The notes under the pieces are model-generated. The model searched no databases. It had not been told where the DNA came from and worked only from the letters and a program-made list of their open reading frames with translations. From CAWIJJ01 sp963836425 (GTDB lineage: Bacteria > Acidobacteriota > Terriglobia > Bryobacterales > Bryobacteraceae): a DNA stretch of 64,000 bases. Shown piece after piece: positions 43,743-52,544 of this stretch; the first letter of the stretch is position 1, and every line of letters begins with the position of its first letter. The stretch spans positions 62,001 to 126,000 of the forward strand of contig CAWIJJ010000006.1 in assembly GCA_963836425.1 (NCBI GenBank), written 5' to 3'. The translations under genes were made by a program, and so were the position numbers.

Positions 43743-44390
43743 TTACGCCACAATCTTCTTTCGAACGGCGTAGAGGACGATTTCGGCGGTGTTGTGCAGG
43801 TTCAGCTTCTGCATGAGGTGCGTGCGGTGGGTTTCCACCGTGTAGGGGCTGACGTTCAGCACGGCGGCGACTTCCTTGTTGGATTTTCCTTCTGCGAGCA
43901 ACTGGAGGATTTCCCTCTCCCGCTCGGTCAGGAGGTCGAAGGAGTCTTCAAGTCCCTTGTGCTGGAGCTGCCGGATGTAGTCTTCCGCCAAGGTCTGAGC
44001 GATGGCCGGGCTGAAGAACGATCTCCCCGTGGCGACGGCGCGCACGGCGCGCAGCAGATCCGCCTGCACGGAATCCTTGAGCAGGTAGCCTTTGACTCCG
44101 GCCGTCAGTGCCCTCACCAGGAACTCCTCATCCGCGTACATGCTGAGAATCATGATTTTGATTTCCGGGTCGTGGCGCAGGATCTGACCCGCGGCATCGA
44201 TGCCGTTCAACTGCGGCATGGCGATATCCATGACGATGATGGAAGGGTTGAGTTCTTCCGCCATCCGCACCACCTGGCGGCCGTCGGCGGCCTCTCCCAC
44301 GATTTCAATGTCGTCCTGCCGTTCGAGCAGAGACCTCAAGCCGGTACGCACGATGTCATGGTCGTCGGCGATGAGGATTCGTATATTCAA
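43743..44390 (-). CDS. NarL/FixJ-family response regulator
   Basis: A 215-aa regulator. The receiver domain has DDHD near residues 8-11, phospho-acceptor Asp in IIVMDIAMPQ near 55 and the Lys in KGYLLKDS near 105; the LuxR-type HTH is LTEREREILQLLAEGKSNKEVAAVLNVSPYTVETHR near 150-186. It overlaps the kinase gene by four bases. Targets are unknown; the HlyD gene downstream on the same strand is a candidate. Confidence 0.95.
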   Translation of the reverse strand: MNIRILIADDHDIVRTGLRSLLERQDDIEIVGEAADGRQVVRMAEELNPSIIVMDIAMPQLNGIDAAGQILRHDPEIKIMILSMYADEEFLVRALTAGVKGYLLKDSVQADLLRAVRAVATGRSFFSPAIAQTLAEDYIRQLQHKGLEDSFDLLTEREREILQLLAEGKSNKEVAAVLNVSPYTVETHRTHLMQKLNLHNTAEIVLYAVRKKIVA

Positions 44391-45727
44391 GCGGTCACCT
44401 CCTTGGTGACGGGCATTTCACAGCGAATGAGGGTACCCTGCGAAGGTGCGGACAGGAATTGAACGTTGCCACCCAATTCCTTGAGCCGCTCCTCGATGTT
44501 GAGGAGACCGGACCCGCGCCCGCGCGCCTGCTGTATGTCGAAGCCGGAACCGTCGTCCTCCACGGTGAGGGAGAGGAGCTCCGGTCCGCCGTGCAGCGTG
44601 AGGCGGATCGACTTGGCCTTGGCGTGGCGGGCGGCATTGGTCAGCGCCTCCTGCACCACGCGGTAAATGCAGGTGCGATGCTCGTCAGTCAGGTCCTCGA
44701 GCTCACCATCGAGCTGCAATTCCACGGGAACGCCGCTGCGCCGGCTGAATTCGCGCGCCTGCCACTGCAAAGCTGGTGCGAGACCGAGCTGGTCGAGCAC
44801 GGAAGGGCGCAATCCGGACGAGATGTTGCGGACTGTGCGGAGGGTGTCCTGATTGAGCTTTCTGGCTTCGACCATGTGGCGGTCGAATTCTTCCTGGGAG
44901 AGCCGCCGCTCCTCAAGGTTCCCGAGTTCCATGCTGAGGGCGGTGAGCATCTGGCCCACCTGGTCGTGAAGCTCGCGGGAAAGGCTGCGCCGCTCATCCT
45001 CCTGCGCCTTGGCCAGCATCTGCGAAAGCCTCCGCAGTTCCGCCGCGTGGCGCTCGATCTCGTCCAAATGAACCGCGGCCGAGGCTTCGAGCGACCGCGT
45101 GCGGACGATGCTGAAGAGCGCAACGATGAATCCGAGCGCGAGGGCGAGGCCGGCAATGCTGCGCAAATCCGACTTCAGGTCTTCCTGGGTTTGCAGAATC
45201 TGTTGCTGCCGCTCCAGCGTCTGCCGTGAGTTCACGTCGCCGACCCATTGTGTTGCAGCCAGAACGGCGTCGCGGTAGGGCACCACAGAGCGGCGCAGGA
45301 AATCGCGGCCCTGGGCCGCTTTCTCCTTTGGGGTCCATTGAAAGATCGGGTCCATCGAGGCCCAATACCTCAGAATGGCATTGCGCATTCCCACGTTTTG
45401 ATCCAAGGTGGACGCGCGCACCGCATTTTCGAGTTCACTCACGTCCCGTTCGACCGAGCGCCGCAGAGCCTCCAGTTCCTTGCGCTCTTCGGCTGCCGGG
45501 AGGGCTGAGGGTTCAAGCAGATAATCGCGCACCAGAATGGCGGCCTGGTACAACTCGGTGCGGAGCTGGTTCAAGAGGCGGCGGTTCACCCGTTCGCGTT
45601 CCTGAATGCTGGCCACCTCCGCGTACACCTTTCCCATGCGGTTGTGAAGCGCGGCAGCCGAGAGCGCAATCAGCCCCAGCAGTACTCCAAACCCGATGAA
45701 CAGGATCGGCCAGGTTCGGATTCTCAT
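44387..45727 (-). CDS. NarX/DegS-type sensor histidine kinase
   Basis: A 446-aa kinase: two membrane helices (residues about 7-25 and 190-210) flank an extracytoplasmic helical sensor of about 160 residues resembling the CHASE3 type, then a coiled linker, the HisKA_3 box with the phospho-His in ERRSLSRELHDQVGQMLTAL near 240-260, and an HATPase with VVQEALTNAARHAKA and VEDDGSGFDI. It pairs with the overlapping response regulator. Confidence 0.94.
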   Translation of the reverse strand: MRIRTWPILFIGFGVLLGLIALSAAALHNRMGKVYAEVASIQERERVNRRLLNQLRTELYQAAILVRDYLLEPSALPAAEERKELEALRRSVERDVSELENAVRASTLDQNVGMRNAILRYWASMDPIFQWTPKEKAAQGRDFLRRSVVPYRDAVLAATQWVGDVNSRQTLERQQQILQTQEDLKSDLRSIAGLALALGFIVALFSIVRTRSLEASAAVHLDEIERHAAELRRLSQMLAKAQEDERRSLSRELHDQVGQMLTALSMELGNLEERRLSQEEFDRHMVEARKLNQDTLRTVRNISSGLRPSVLDQLGLAPALQWQAREFSRRSGVPVELQLDGELEDLTDEHRTCIYRVVQEALTNAARHAKAKSIRLTLHGGPELLSLTVEDDGSGFDIQQARGRGSGLLNIEERLKELGGNVQFLSAPSQGTLIRCEMPVTKEVTA

Positions 45728-45799
45728 AACGGTCGCATTCTACCAAGCTTTCCCGGCGCGCCGCTTTTCTTGCGGGGCAAGCCGTGTATTCTGAAGCGG

Positions 45800-46594
45800 A
45801 TGGACGTTGTCATCAGCGACCTTGACGGCACCCTGCTCGAGCACTCGAGCTATTCCTTCGAAGCCGCACTGCCGGCTCTCAAGCTGATGGACGAACGGCG
45901 GATCCCCGTGGTTTACTGTTCCAGCAAAACGCGCCGCGAAATGGAACACTGGCGGCGGCTGACCGGAAACCACCACCCTTTCATTGTGGAAAACGGCGGA
46001 GCGGTTGTCATCCCCGCCGCCTACTTCGGGGCGCCGCCGCCCGGCGCGCGAGTGGAGCCGGAGTATTCGGTGGTGGAATTGGGGGATTCCTATGAGGATC
46101 TCACCGCGCGGCTGACGGAAGCGGCGGCGGAGAGCGGCTGCCAGGTGCGGGCGTTCCATCGCATGTCCGCGGCCGAGATCGCAGGCGCCGCCGGGCTGGA
46201 CGCGGACATAGCGGTACTGGCCAAGGCCCGCCAGTTCGATGAGCCGTTTCTGATTCTTGATAAGGAGCGGCAGGCGGAACTGCTCGCGGCCATCGAACGC
46301 GCGGGCAAGCACTGGACCCGTGGGGGCCGCTTCTTTCACATTTTGGGCAACAACGACAAGGCCGGCGCAGTGGCGGTTCTGCTGGCGGCTTACCGGCGCG
46401 ACGGGCAGGAAGTCCGGTCGATCGGGATCGGCGACGGGTTGAACGATGCGCCGTTTCTCAACGCAGTGGACGTGCCGGTACTGATCCGGACACCGTGGCT
46501 CGAGAAGCTCCAGGCCTTGGTGCCCCGCGGTGTGCCTACCAAGCTTCCCGGACCGCGCGGGTGGAACGAAGCGATGCTGCGGCTGTTCGGATGA
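45800..46594 (+). CDS. HAD phosphatase, mannosyl-3-phosphoglycerate phosphatase-like
   Basis: A 264-aa HAD-IIB hydrolase. Motif I is VISDLDGTLLEH (nucleophile and acid Asp) at residues 4-15, motif II Ser/Thr in VVYCSSKTRREME near 40, cap residues FIVENGGAVVIP near 60, and motif IV GIGDGLNDAPFL near 214. The arrangement matches MpgP/YedP, which makes mannosylglycerate, a compatible solute. No synthase gene is adjacent, so the natural substrate is not certain. Confidence 0.85.
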   Translation: MDVVISDLDGTLLEHSSYSFEAALPALKLMDERRIPVVYCSSKTRREMEHWRRLTGNHHPFIVENGGAVVIPAAYFGAPPPGARVEPEYSVVELGDSYEDLTARLTEAAAESGCQVRAFHRMSAAEIAGAAGLDADIAVLAKARQFDEPFLILDKERQAELLAAIERAGKHWTRGGRFFHILGNNDKAGAVAVLLAAYRRDGQEVRSIGIGDGLNDAPFLNAVDVPVLIRTPWLEKLQALVPRGVPTKLPGPRGWNEAMLRLFG

Positions 46595-46632
46595 ACCGCC
46601 GGGCGAACAGCCGGATGCGACCTACGCTCACC

Positions 46633-47619
46633 TCACCACTTCACCAGTTCCACCCTCCGGTTCTTCGCCCGCCCCTCCTCGGATTCGTTCGACGCCACCG
46701 GTGCGTACGGGCCGCATCCAAACGAGTCCACGCGATTTGCCGCGATCCCGAACCGCGAGCTCAACGCGCCGATTACGGCCGCGGCCCGGCGACGGCTGAG
46801 GTCCAGGTTGTAATCGGGCTTGCCCTGGTCGTCCGTGTGGCCCACAACGTGGATTTTCAGTTGCGGATCGTCCGTAAGCAGCTTCCCAATCTCCTTGAGC
46901 ACCGGCTCGGAATCCGGTCGCAGCGTGTCTTTATCGGTATCGAATTGGATTCCGTACAGAACAACCTTGCCTGCATCCGCGATTGCCTTTGACATATCCG
47001 CCGCATTGAGCAGCGTCATGTTCTCTTCCATCGCCTCCGGCGTAATCAGGATGAGTTCGGCCAGCGACCTTTCTTTCGCCACCGAATCCCGCAGGCGATC
47101 CGGAATTACTCCGTCCCGGTAACTGGTTACGAACAGATAGTAGTAAGTCGGCTTCGCCTCTTTCGATTTGGCCACCAGCACGCGTTCCTGGGCTTCGTTA
47201 TAAGCCAGGATCTGCCCGATCTGATCCTCGTCGGCAACTTGAGTGAGCGTAGGCCCGAACCATCCCTTTTCGCCGGCGCCCTTTTGATACAGCATCGTCA
47301 AACCCAGCCGTTGAAATTCGAGCTGGTAGTTGCGGACCAGTTCGGCGGGGGTGCGGCCCGCGGGCGCCAGGTAGGTGTAGCGGCTGACCAGCCCCTCGAG
47401 TTTCTGACTCTTTTCGTAAGCCGGCGGAGAGAACGCGGTCGGTGGCCCGAGCGGCAGCAGGAATTCGTCAAATTTGGGTGCGTGATATCCGATGATCTCA
47501 CTCCCCGTATAGCGCTTCACTCCCGCCGGATCCTTGGATCCGGGAATATCCGCCGCGCCGCCCGGCAGCACCAGCGCCAGGGCGAGCAGACCAGGTGTCC
47601 AGCCGGTCCGAACGTTCAT
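46633..47619 (-). CDS. OmpA-family outer-membrane protein
   Basis: A 328-aa protein with a signal peptide (GLLALALVLPGGAA), a non-conserved N-terminal domain of about 190 residues containing YEKSQKLEGLVSRYTYLAPAGRTPAE, and a C-terminal OmpA domain (LYGIQFDTDKDTLRPDSEPVLKEIGKLL, VVGHTDDQGKPDYNLDLSRRRAAAV, NRRVELVKW) that should bind peptidoglycan. The start at 47619 is set by cggaggggact upstream. It is convergent with the HAD gene. Confidence 0.92.
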   Translation of the reverse strand: MNVRTGWTPGLLALALVLPGGAADIPGSKDPAGVKRYTGSEIIGYHAPKFDEFLLPLGPPTAFSPPAYEKSQKLEGLVSRYTYLAPAGRTPAELVRNYQLEFQRLGLTMLYQKGAGEKGWFGPTLTQVADEDQIGQILAYNEAQERVLVAKSKEAKPTYYYLFVTSYRDGVIPDRLRDSVAKERSLAELILITPEAMEENMTLLNAADMSKAIADAGKVVLYGIQFDTDKDTLRPDSEPVLKEIGKLLTDDPQLKIHVVGHTDDQGKPDYNLDLSRRRAAAVIGALSSRFGIAANRVDSFGCGPYAPVASNESEEGRAKNRRVELVKW

Positions 47620-47678
47620 CAGTCCCCTCCGGCTGCCATTGTAATCGAGTCCTGCGCGCCCGGCGTTTGCCCTGGTCC

Positions 47679-47888
47679 TTATTTGAACAGCCGGGGACCA
47701 GAGTCGTTCAGGCAGCGCCGCCACCTCAGCCATTCGTGCGCCGTGCCGGGCGATTCGAAGTAGACGTTGCGAATGCCGGGCTTCGTCAGTGCCTCGCTCT
47801 GGGGTCTTCGTGCCCGGACCTTCCACCGAGCCGGTCCCCAAAACAGCACCTTGACCTTCTTGTAGAAGGCGAACTGGCACTAATGCTC
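47679..47888 (-). pseudogene. 3' remnant of an esterase (enterochelin-esterase-like alpha/beta hydrolase)
   Basis: One minus-strand frame, open from just after a stop near 47889 to a TAA at 47679, reads KKVKVLFWG ... EALTKPGIRNVYFESPGTAHEW ... RRCLNDSGPRLFK. This is the C-terminal end of the putative-esterase (PF00756) family, including the catalytic-His segment SPGTAHEW. The rest of the gene is missing. It lies in the 444-bp gap between ompA (47619) and the C58-like gene (48064), where I saw no other gene. Confidence 0.65.
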
Positions 47889-48063
47889 CGCATCTTACGT
47901 TATGTTTGCCCTAAGTACCGGCTGTGATATGCTTGGTGGCCTGTGCCGGCCTGCATTCCTTTGTTCAGAGTGTGCGTCCCGCCCGAAGACCACGTTGTCC
48001 CTACCGATGATTCAGGCAATGAATGTGGTGCCGTAGCACGAAATTCATTCGGAGATTGAGACG

Positions 48064-49053
48064 ATGCTGTATACAGAAGTCCGCGAAACGCTCCGTGGAC
48101 TCGGTCAGGAAGTTGGCAAGTACTCCCAAAGCAAACGGATCGACGCTAACAAAACCCTCAAGAACCGGCTTTCCTCCGGCATGTGCGCAGGCGCTGCCTT
48201 GGACTGGCTCCGCTCCGTACTTCTTGGAGGCGACGCCGCCAAAGGACCCTCGGATACCGGTTCCATGGCGGCTCACATTGTCCAGCTAAATTCCACCCAA
48301 CAGATCTTCTACAACAAGCGAAAAGCGGATCTGACCAAACTCCATGATTCACAGAGGGATGAGTGTAATAAAGACATAGCGGAACTGGGAGTCAAACTTC
48401 AGACCACACTCAACAACGCACTAACCAGGCCCGGCATGACGCAGGCTCTTTACGATCGGCTGCAGGATCGGGCCATGGATTTGTACAACGACGAGGTCGA
48501 ACGGACCAAAGCCTATTACCAATCGAAAATGGGCCAGATCAACAGCAGGTTGCAGACCTCCAGCCTGCACCAGCAATTCTGGGTCGAATTCGGCAAAATC
48601 GTGGACGGCAAATTGAACATGAACGCCTATTCGAGGCTTACGGTTGGGGCCTGTTCTTCCTCGACCATCTATGGGCCGCCGAACGGACTCCTGACCTTCC
48701 TCAACACAGTACTGACCCACCATGCGCTGCAAGCGGGATCCGGCGCCGTTATGGGTATTGCTCCGCCTGGCGCCGGTGCCGGTCACGCCGTAGCGGTCCA
48801 TCGGTTGAACACCGGCGACTTCCATTTCTTCGATCCCAATTTCGGGATCTACAAGCTGACTGCCCGCGACGTCCTCAGAGCCATCCTGTTTTTGTTCCTG
48901 AAAGCCTACCCCCACATGGAGGGTGGAAACAAGGCGGACAATCAGGACTACGAGGTTAACGGGAGAGTCGAGTGTGACTTTCTGATTTACAGAGCTCCTG
49001 GAGCATCCCCTCCGTCCGTCAAAATAATGGCCGCCGGCGTTGGTACCATGTAA
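48064..49053 (+). CDS. YopT-type (peptidase C58-like) cysteine protease domain protein
   Basis: A 329-aa protein with the C58 triad arrangement: Cys41 in SSGMCAGAALDWLRSVLLGG, His241 in GAGHAVAVHRL and Asp257 in FHFFDPNFGIY. The Cys motif (C-x-G-x-x-x-x-W) and the GHAV ... FFDPN pair are those of YopT/AvrPphB-like proteases, which as effectors cleave host proteins near membranes. A long helical insert (residues about 75-180) separates Cys from His. No signal peptide is seen. The ribosome site ggagattgag precedes the ATG. Codon use is visibly less GC-rich than neighbouring genes, suggesting transfer. Confidence 0.8.
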   Translation: MLYTEVRETLRGLGQEVGKYSQSKRIDANKTLKNRLSSGMCAGAALDWLRSVLLGGDAAKGPSDTGSMAAHIVQLNSTQQIFYNKRKADLTKLHDSQRDECNKDIAELGVKLQTTLNNALTRPGMTQALYDRLQDRAMDLYNDEVERTKAYYQSKMGQINSRLQTSSLHQQFWVEFGKIVDGKLNMNAYSRLTVGACSSSTIYGPPNGLLTFLNTVLTHHALQAGSGAVMGIAPPGAGAGHAVAVHRLNTGDFHFFDPNFGIYKLTARDVLRAILFLFLKAYPHMEGGNKADNQDYEVNGRVECDFLIYRAPGASPPSVKIMAAGVGTM

Positions 49054-49198
49054 GTCGCCTCTTTTGTGGCCGCTGCACCGGCAGACACAAACGGCAAATC
49101 GCGCGAAATTGAGTTCGCGCCGCAACACCAGGGCGCCGGCTCAAAGGCCGCCGGAAGCACCCCGCGATTCAGCCTCAGTTTCCGACTGGAGCGTTAGC

Positions 49199-49226
49199 TT
49201 TGCGGCCGGGCTGACGAGTATATAAT
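49199..49226 (+). promoter_or_regulatory. Candidate promoter with perfect tataat box
   Basis: tataat at 49221-49226 (within agtatataatg) with tttgcg at 49199-49204, 16 bases upstream, ahead of the HExxH gene. A start near 49233 would leave a very short leader. Confidence 0.35.
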
Positions 49227-49247
49227 GCGGGCTGACCAGCGCCATGT

Positions 49248-49799
49248 TTGCGCGTCAGTTGGCAGCCCGCGGCGCCGGTTGAGCAGATGAAACGGGAGAT
49301 GGTTTCACTGATGCGCGCGGCGGGATACCAGATCGAATGGCGAAACCTGCGGGGCGGCAGCCGTGACTCGGCCGAATCGGCGCAACTGGTCGTTTTGAGC
49401 CTGAATGGCGTGTGCGCTCCCGGGCGGGGACAGGGGCCGTCGCAGGACGCGTTGCCGGCGGACGCGAGTCTGGCCACTACGTCCATCTCGGACGGGCGGG
49501 TGCTGCCCTTCAGCACGATGAACTGCGGAGCGCTCACGCGCGCGCTGGCCCCGGCTCTGGCTTCCGAAGCGGGCGCGCGGCGCGACTTTTTGTATGGACG
49601 CGCGATGGCGCGGGTGGCCGCGCACGAGTTCTATCACGCGCTGGCGGGCACGCGGGAGCACGCTGCCAGGGGCATCGCGCGCAGTTGCTTTACGCAGGCG
49701 GATCTGTTGAGCGAACGGTTCCACTTCGAAGCGGCGACGCTGGCGCGGCTTAGGCCCGCGCCAGTGTACGTGGAACCGGACGAAGGCAGCGGGCGCTGA
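49248..49799 (+). CDS. Small HExxH-motif (zincin-like) hypothetical protein
   Basis: A protein of up to 183 aa with HEFYH in RVAAHEFYHALAGTREHAARGIARSCF, a zinc-metallopeptidase-type motif with a further His eight residues on, and ADLLSERFHFE beyond. The N-terminal half has a beta-strand pattern (QLVVLSLNGVCAPG). The start is uncertain: TTG 49248 opens this frame and ATG 49287 is later. A nearby ATG at 49244 is in another frame and stops after 12 codons; loss of one T from ggtt would fuse it to this frame, so a further single-base error is possible. Confidence 0.65.
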   Translation: MRVSWQPAAPVEQMKREMVSLMRAAGYQIEWRNLRGGSRDSAESAQLVVLSLNGVCAPGRGQGPSQDALPADASLATTSISDGRVLPFSTMNCGALTRALAPALASEAGARRDFLYGRAMARVAAHEFYHALAGTREHAARGIARSCFTQADLLSERFHFEAATLARLRPAPVYVEPDEGSGR

Positions 49800-49882
49800 G
49801 GGGCCGCGCCTTGTTTTGGCCCGGCCTACTGCGCCGCCCACCGGCCGTCGCCGGCGCGAGCAGGACCGCAGCCGCTTTCGCG

Positions 49883-50893
49883 CTAGAGGACGACCTTTTC
49901 ACCCGACCGGCAGGAACGATAGATCGCATCAACCACCTCCAGCGCCTCGTACCCTTCCTCGCCGGCCACGAGCGGCTTCCGTTTCTGCGCGATCGCCTCC
50001 CCGAAATCGCGGAACTGACGTTCGAAGGGCTCGAGCGAGATGGCCATCGGGTCGGACGCTCCGGAGGCAACGTCGCGTGTGACGGGGGCGGGATCCCCGT
50101 GGTCGTCCTCGACATCCCAGGTGGTGAGTTTGTCCCCGGTGATGATCGCCGTGCCTTTGGTGCCGTGGAACTCGGTCCGTTCAGGGTAGCCCGGCCACAT
50201 CGCGGTGGATGCCTGGACCACGCCCGTAGCGCCGCTCGCATAGCGCAGCACGGCGCTCACCACGTCTTCCGATTCGATGCGGTGCAGCGCACCCAATTGC
50301 CACGCCCCGAATACTTCCTTCACCGGACCGGCGAGCCAGCGGAGAATATCGATCTGGTGGATGGCCTGGTTGATGAGGGCGCCGCCGCCCTCCGTCTGCC
50401 AGCTTCCCTTGATCGGCCGGGAATAGTATTCCGCCGAGCGGTACCACTTGACGTAACAATCGCATTCGAGCAGGCGGCCGAGACGCCCTTCGGCGAACGC
50501 CTTCGACAGGAACAAAGAGGCATCGTCGAAGCGGTGCTGGCTGACCACGCCGAGCAGGATGCCGGCCTTGCTGGTGACCTCGAGCATGCGACGCGCGGTT
50601 TCCAGGTTGGTAGCGATTGGCTTTTGAACCTGGACGTGCTTGCCGGCTTCGGCACAGATTTCAATGGGTTCGAGGCGGAAGTCGGGAAAGGTGCAGACAT
50701 CCACGTAATCGACGTCGGGGTGGCGGCAGACCTCCTGGTAGGTGGGCACGAATTCGGCGCCGTACTGTTCGGCGAAGCGCCTGCCCGCCGCTTCCACGAC
50801 GTCGGTGACCACCTTCAGGCGATAGCCGATGTTCTTATAAACCTGGGCGTGCTTGTGGGAGATGGCGCCCGTTCCGATCATTCCAACTTTCAT
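49883..50893 (-). CDS. Gfo/Idh/MocA family NAD(P)-dependent oxidoreductase
   Basis: A 336-aa sugar- or inositol-type dehydrogenase. Rossmann loop KVGMIGTGAISHKHAQVYKNIG at residues 2-23, the catalytic-domain signature HVQVQKPIATNLETARRM near 92-109 (Lys in EKP/QKP position), and the GGGALINQAIHQIDILRWLAG block near 170-190 with catalytic Asp and His. The substrate is not evident. ATG 50893 places the Rossmann loop at the extreme N-terminus as usual; ATG 50914 adds seven residues. Confidence 0.92.
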   Translation of the reverse strand: MKVGMIGTGAISHKHAQVYKNIGYRLKVVTDVVEAAGRRFAEQYGAEFVPTYQEVCRHPDVDYVDVCTFPDFRLEPIEICAEAGKHVQVQKPIATNLETARRMLEVTSKAGILLGVVSQHRFDDASLFLSKAFAEGRLGRLLECDCYVKWYRSAEYYSRPIKGSWQTEGGGALINQAIHQIDILRWLAGPVKEVFGAWQLGALHRIESEDVVSAVLRYASGATGVVQASTAMWPGYPERTEFHGTKGTAIITGDKLTTWDVEDDHGDPAPVTRDVASGASDPMAISLEPFERQFRDFGEAIAQKRKPLVAGEEGYEALEVVDAIYRSCRSGEKVVL

Positions 50894-50967
50894 AGAGATG
50901 TTCAATTCTATCAACTGAAGTCCGCGGTCGAACCGTTTGCGCGGGGAAGTACAATGGAATTTTCAGC

Positions 50968-51990
50968 ATGAGAGCTATTTGCGTACTTCTCGTCTCGACC
51001 CTTGCCGTCACGCTGGCTGCGTGCAGCAAGGCGCCTCCCGCCAATGTGGCGGCGACCGTGAACGGAAAGCCGATCACTAACCAGGACCTTGAAAAATTCT
51101 ACAAAGCGCAGTTTCCGGAGCCGGTCGAAGGTTCGAATGCCGACATGGTGATGTCGCAGAAGCTGGAACTGCTGGGCAGCCTGATCATCAACGAGCTGCT
51201 CCAGCAGCGCGCCGAGAAGCTGGGGCTATCGGCGGTGGATGCGGATGTAGACGCGGAACTGAACAAGATGCGGTCGGGCTACACGACCGAAGCGTTTAAT
51301 AAGCAGCTGGAATCGCAGCACCTGACGCTCGACGACCTGCGCGCGCAGATCCGGCGGAAGCTGACCGCGGACAAGCTGATCAACAAGGAGATCCGCTCCC
51401 ACATCGCCATCAGCGACGCGGATGTGACCGACTTCTACAACGCCAACAAGCCGAGCTTCAACCTCGCCGAGCCGCAGATCCACATCGCACAGATCCTGGT
51501 GACGCCGTTTCCCGACCCCAACGTGCGAAACCTGAAGAACAGCAAAGCGCAGAATACGGCGGAAGCGACGCAGAAGATCCGCGACATCGAGGCGCGGCTG
51601 GGGCGCGGCGAGGAGTTCGGGATCGTAGCGCAAAATTATTCGGAAGACCCGAACACCGCGCCGAACGGGGGGGATATGGGCTTCATTCCAGCCTCGAGCT
51701 TCGAGAAGGCCAGCCCGGAGCTGCGAAAGCTGGTGGATTCGCTCCAGCCCGGAGTGGCATCGAAACCGATCGCCACGCCGGACGGTTACCGCATCCTGAA
51801 GGTCATTTCGCGGGAGCCGGCGGGGCAACGCGACTTGCAGGATCCACGGGTGCAGCAGAGCATTCGCGAAACGCTGATGAACCGCAAGGACCAGTTGCTG
51901 ACTGCCGCGTATTACGAAGTGGCGCGGAACAGCGCCAAGATCGAAAACTACATGGCGCGCAGCATCTTCAATGGTGCGGCAAAGAAGTAG
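50968..51990 (+). CDS. SurA/PpiC-type peptidyl-prolyl isomerase lipoprotein
   Basis: A 340-aa lipoprotein: signal with lipobox TLAAC (Cys19), SurA_N-like chaperone helices (VNGKPITNQDLEKFYK to about residue 165), then a parvulin domain (HIAQILVTPFPD, GEEFGIVAQNYSEDPNTAPNGGDMGF, GYRILKVISRE). It would help fold outer-membrane or periplasmic proteins. It is divergent from the Gfo/Idh gene with a 74-bp gap. Confidence 0.93.
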   Translation: MRAICVLLVSTLAVTLAACSKAPPANVAATVNGKPITNQDLEKFYKAQFPEPVEGSNADMVMSQKLELLGSLIINELLQQRAEKLGLSAVDADVDAELNKMRSGYTTEAFNKQLESQHLTLDDLRAQIRRKLTADKLINKEIRSHIAISDADVTDFYNANKPSFNLAEPQIHIAQILVTPFPDPNVRNLKNSKAQNTAEATQKIRDIEARLGRGEEFGIVAQNYSEDPNTAPNGGDMGFIPASSFEKASPELRKLVDSLQPGVASKPIATPDGYRILKVISREPAGQRDLQDPRVQQSIRETLMNRKDQLLTAAYYEVARNSAKIENYMARSIFNGAAKK

Positions 51991-51996
51991 ACGCCG

Positions 51997-52542
51997 CTAC
52001 TCGCGGCCCATCTCGTACACGTAGATGACGTGTTCGATGGTCCCGATCTTGACGTGAGAGGTTTCCGCGGTCTTCCAGCCGCGGATGGGGAACTGGTAGG
52101 AGACGATGCGCGCGCCCGGTTTGAGAAACTTTTGGAGGTTAGGTTTCAAGCGGTCGTTGGAACTGGTGAGCAGGCACATGGTCACGACCGTGGCGGGGCT
52201 GAGATCCACGCGCAACGCACTGTCTTCCAGCATAGTGACCCTGTCCTGAAGCCCGAGCGAGCGAATCTTCTCGGTGGCTTTGCGGCAAAGGTCGGGCATG
52301 ATCTCCACACCCACCGCACGGGCGCCGTATTTCTGGGCGGCCATGATGACAATACGGCCGTCACCGCTGCCGAGATCGTAGACTACGTCCGCCGGCTTGA
52401 CGCGGCCAAGCTCGAGCATCTTCTCGACGATGATCTGGGGCGTCGGAATATTCGGGGCGAGGTTCTCGGCGGCGCCGAACCTTTGCGAAAATGCGGGAGT
52501 TGCCAGGATCCCAAACAGCAGTACGGTAGTAGAAAGTCGCAT
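51997..52542 (-). CDS. Exported class I SAM-dependent methyltransferase-like protein
   Basis: A 181-aa protein with a signal peptide (MRLSTTVLLFGILATPAFSQ) and a compact Rossmann methyltransferase core: VVYDLGSGDGRIVIMAAQKYGARAVGVEIM near 50-79 is a complete SAM-binding motif with the acidic Glu after strand 2. It starts two bases after the VWA-like gene stop, so the two are co-transcribed. Export is predicted from the N-terminus; how it would meet SAM outside the cytoplasm is unknown. Confidence 0.85.
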   Translation of the reverse strand: MRLSTTVLLFGILATPAFSQRFGAAENLAPNIPTPQIIVEKMLELGRVKPADVVYDLGSGDGRIVIMAAQKYGARAVGVEIMPDLCRKATEKIRSLGLQDRVTMLEDSALRVDLSPATVVTMCLLTSSNDRLKPNLQKFLKPGARIVSYQFPIRGWKTAETSHVKIGTIEHVIYVYEMGRE

Positions 52543-52544
52543 GT

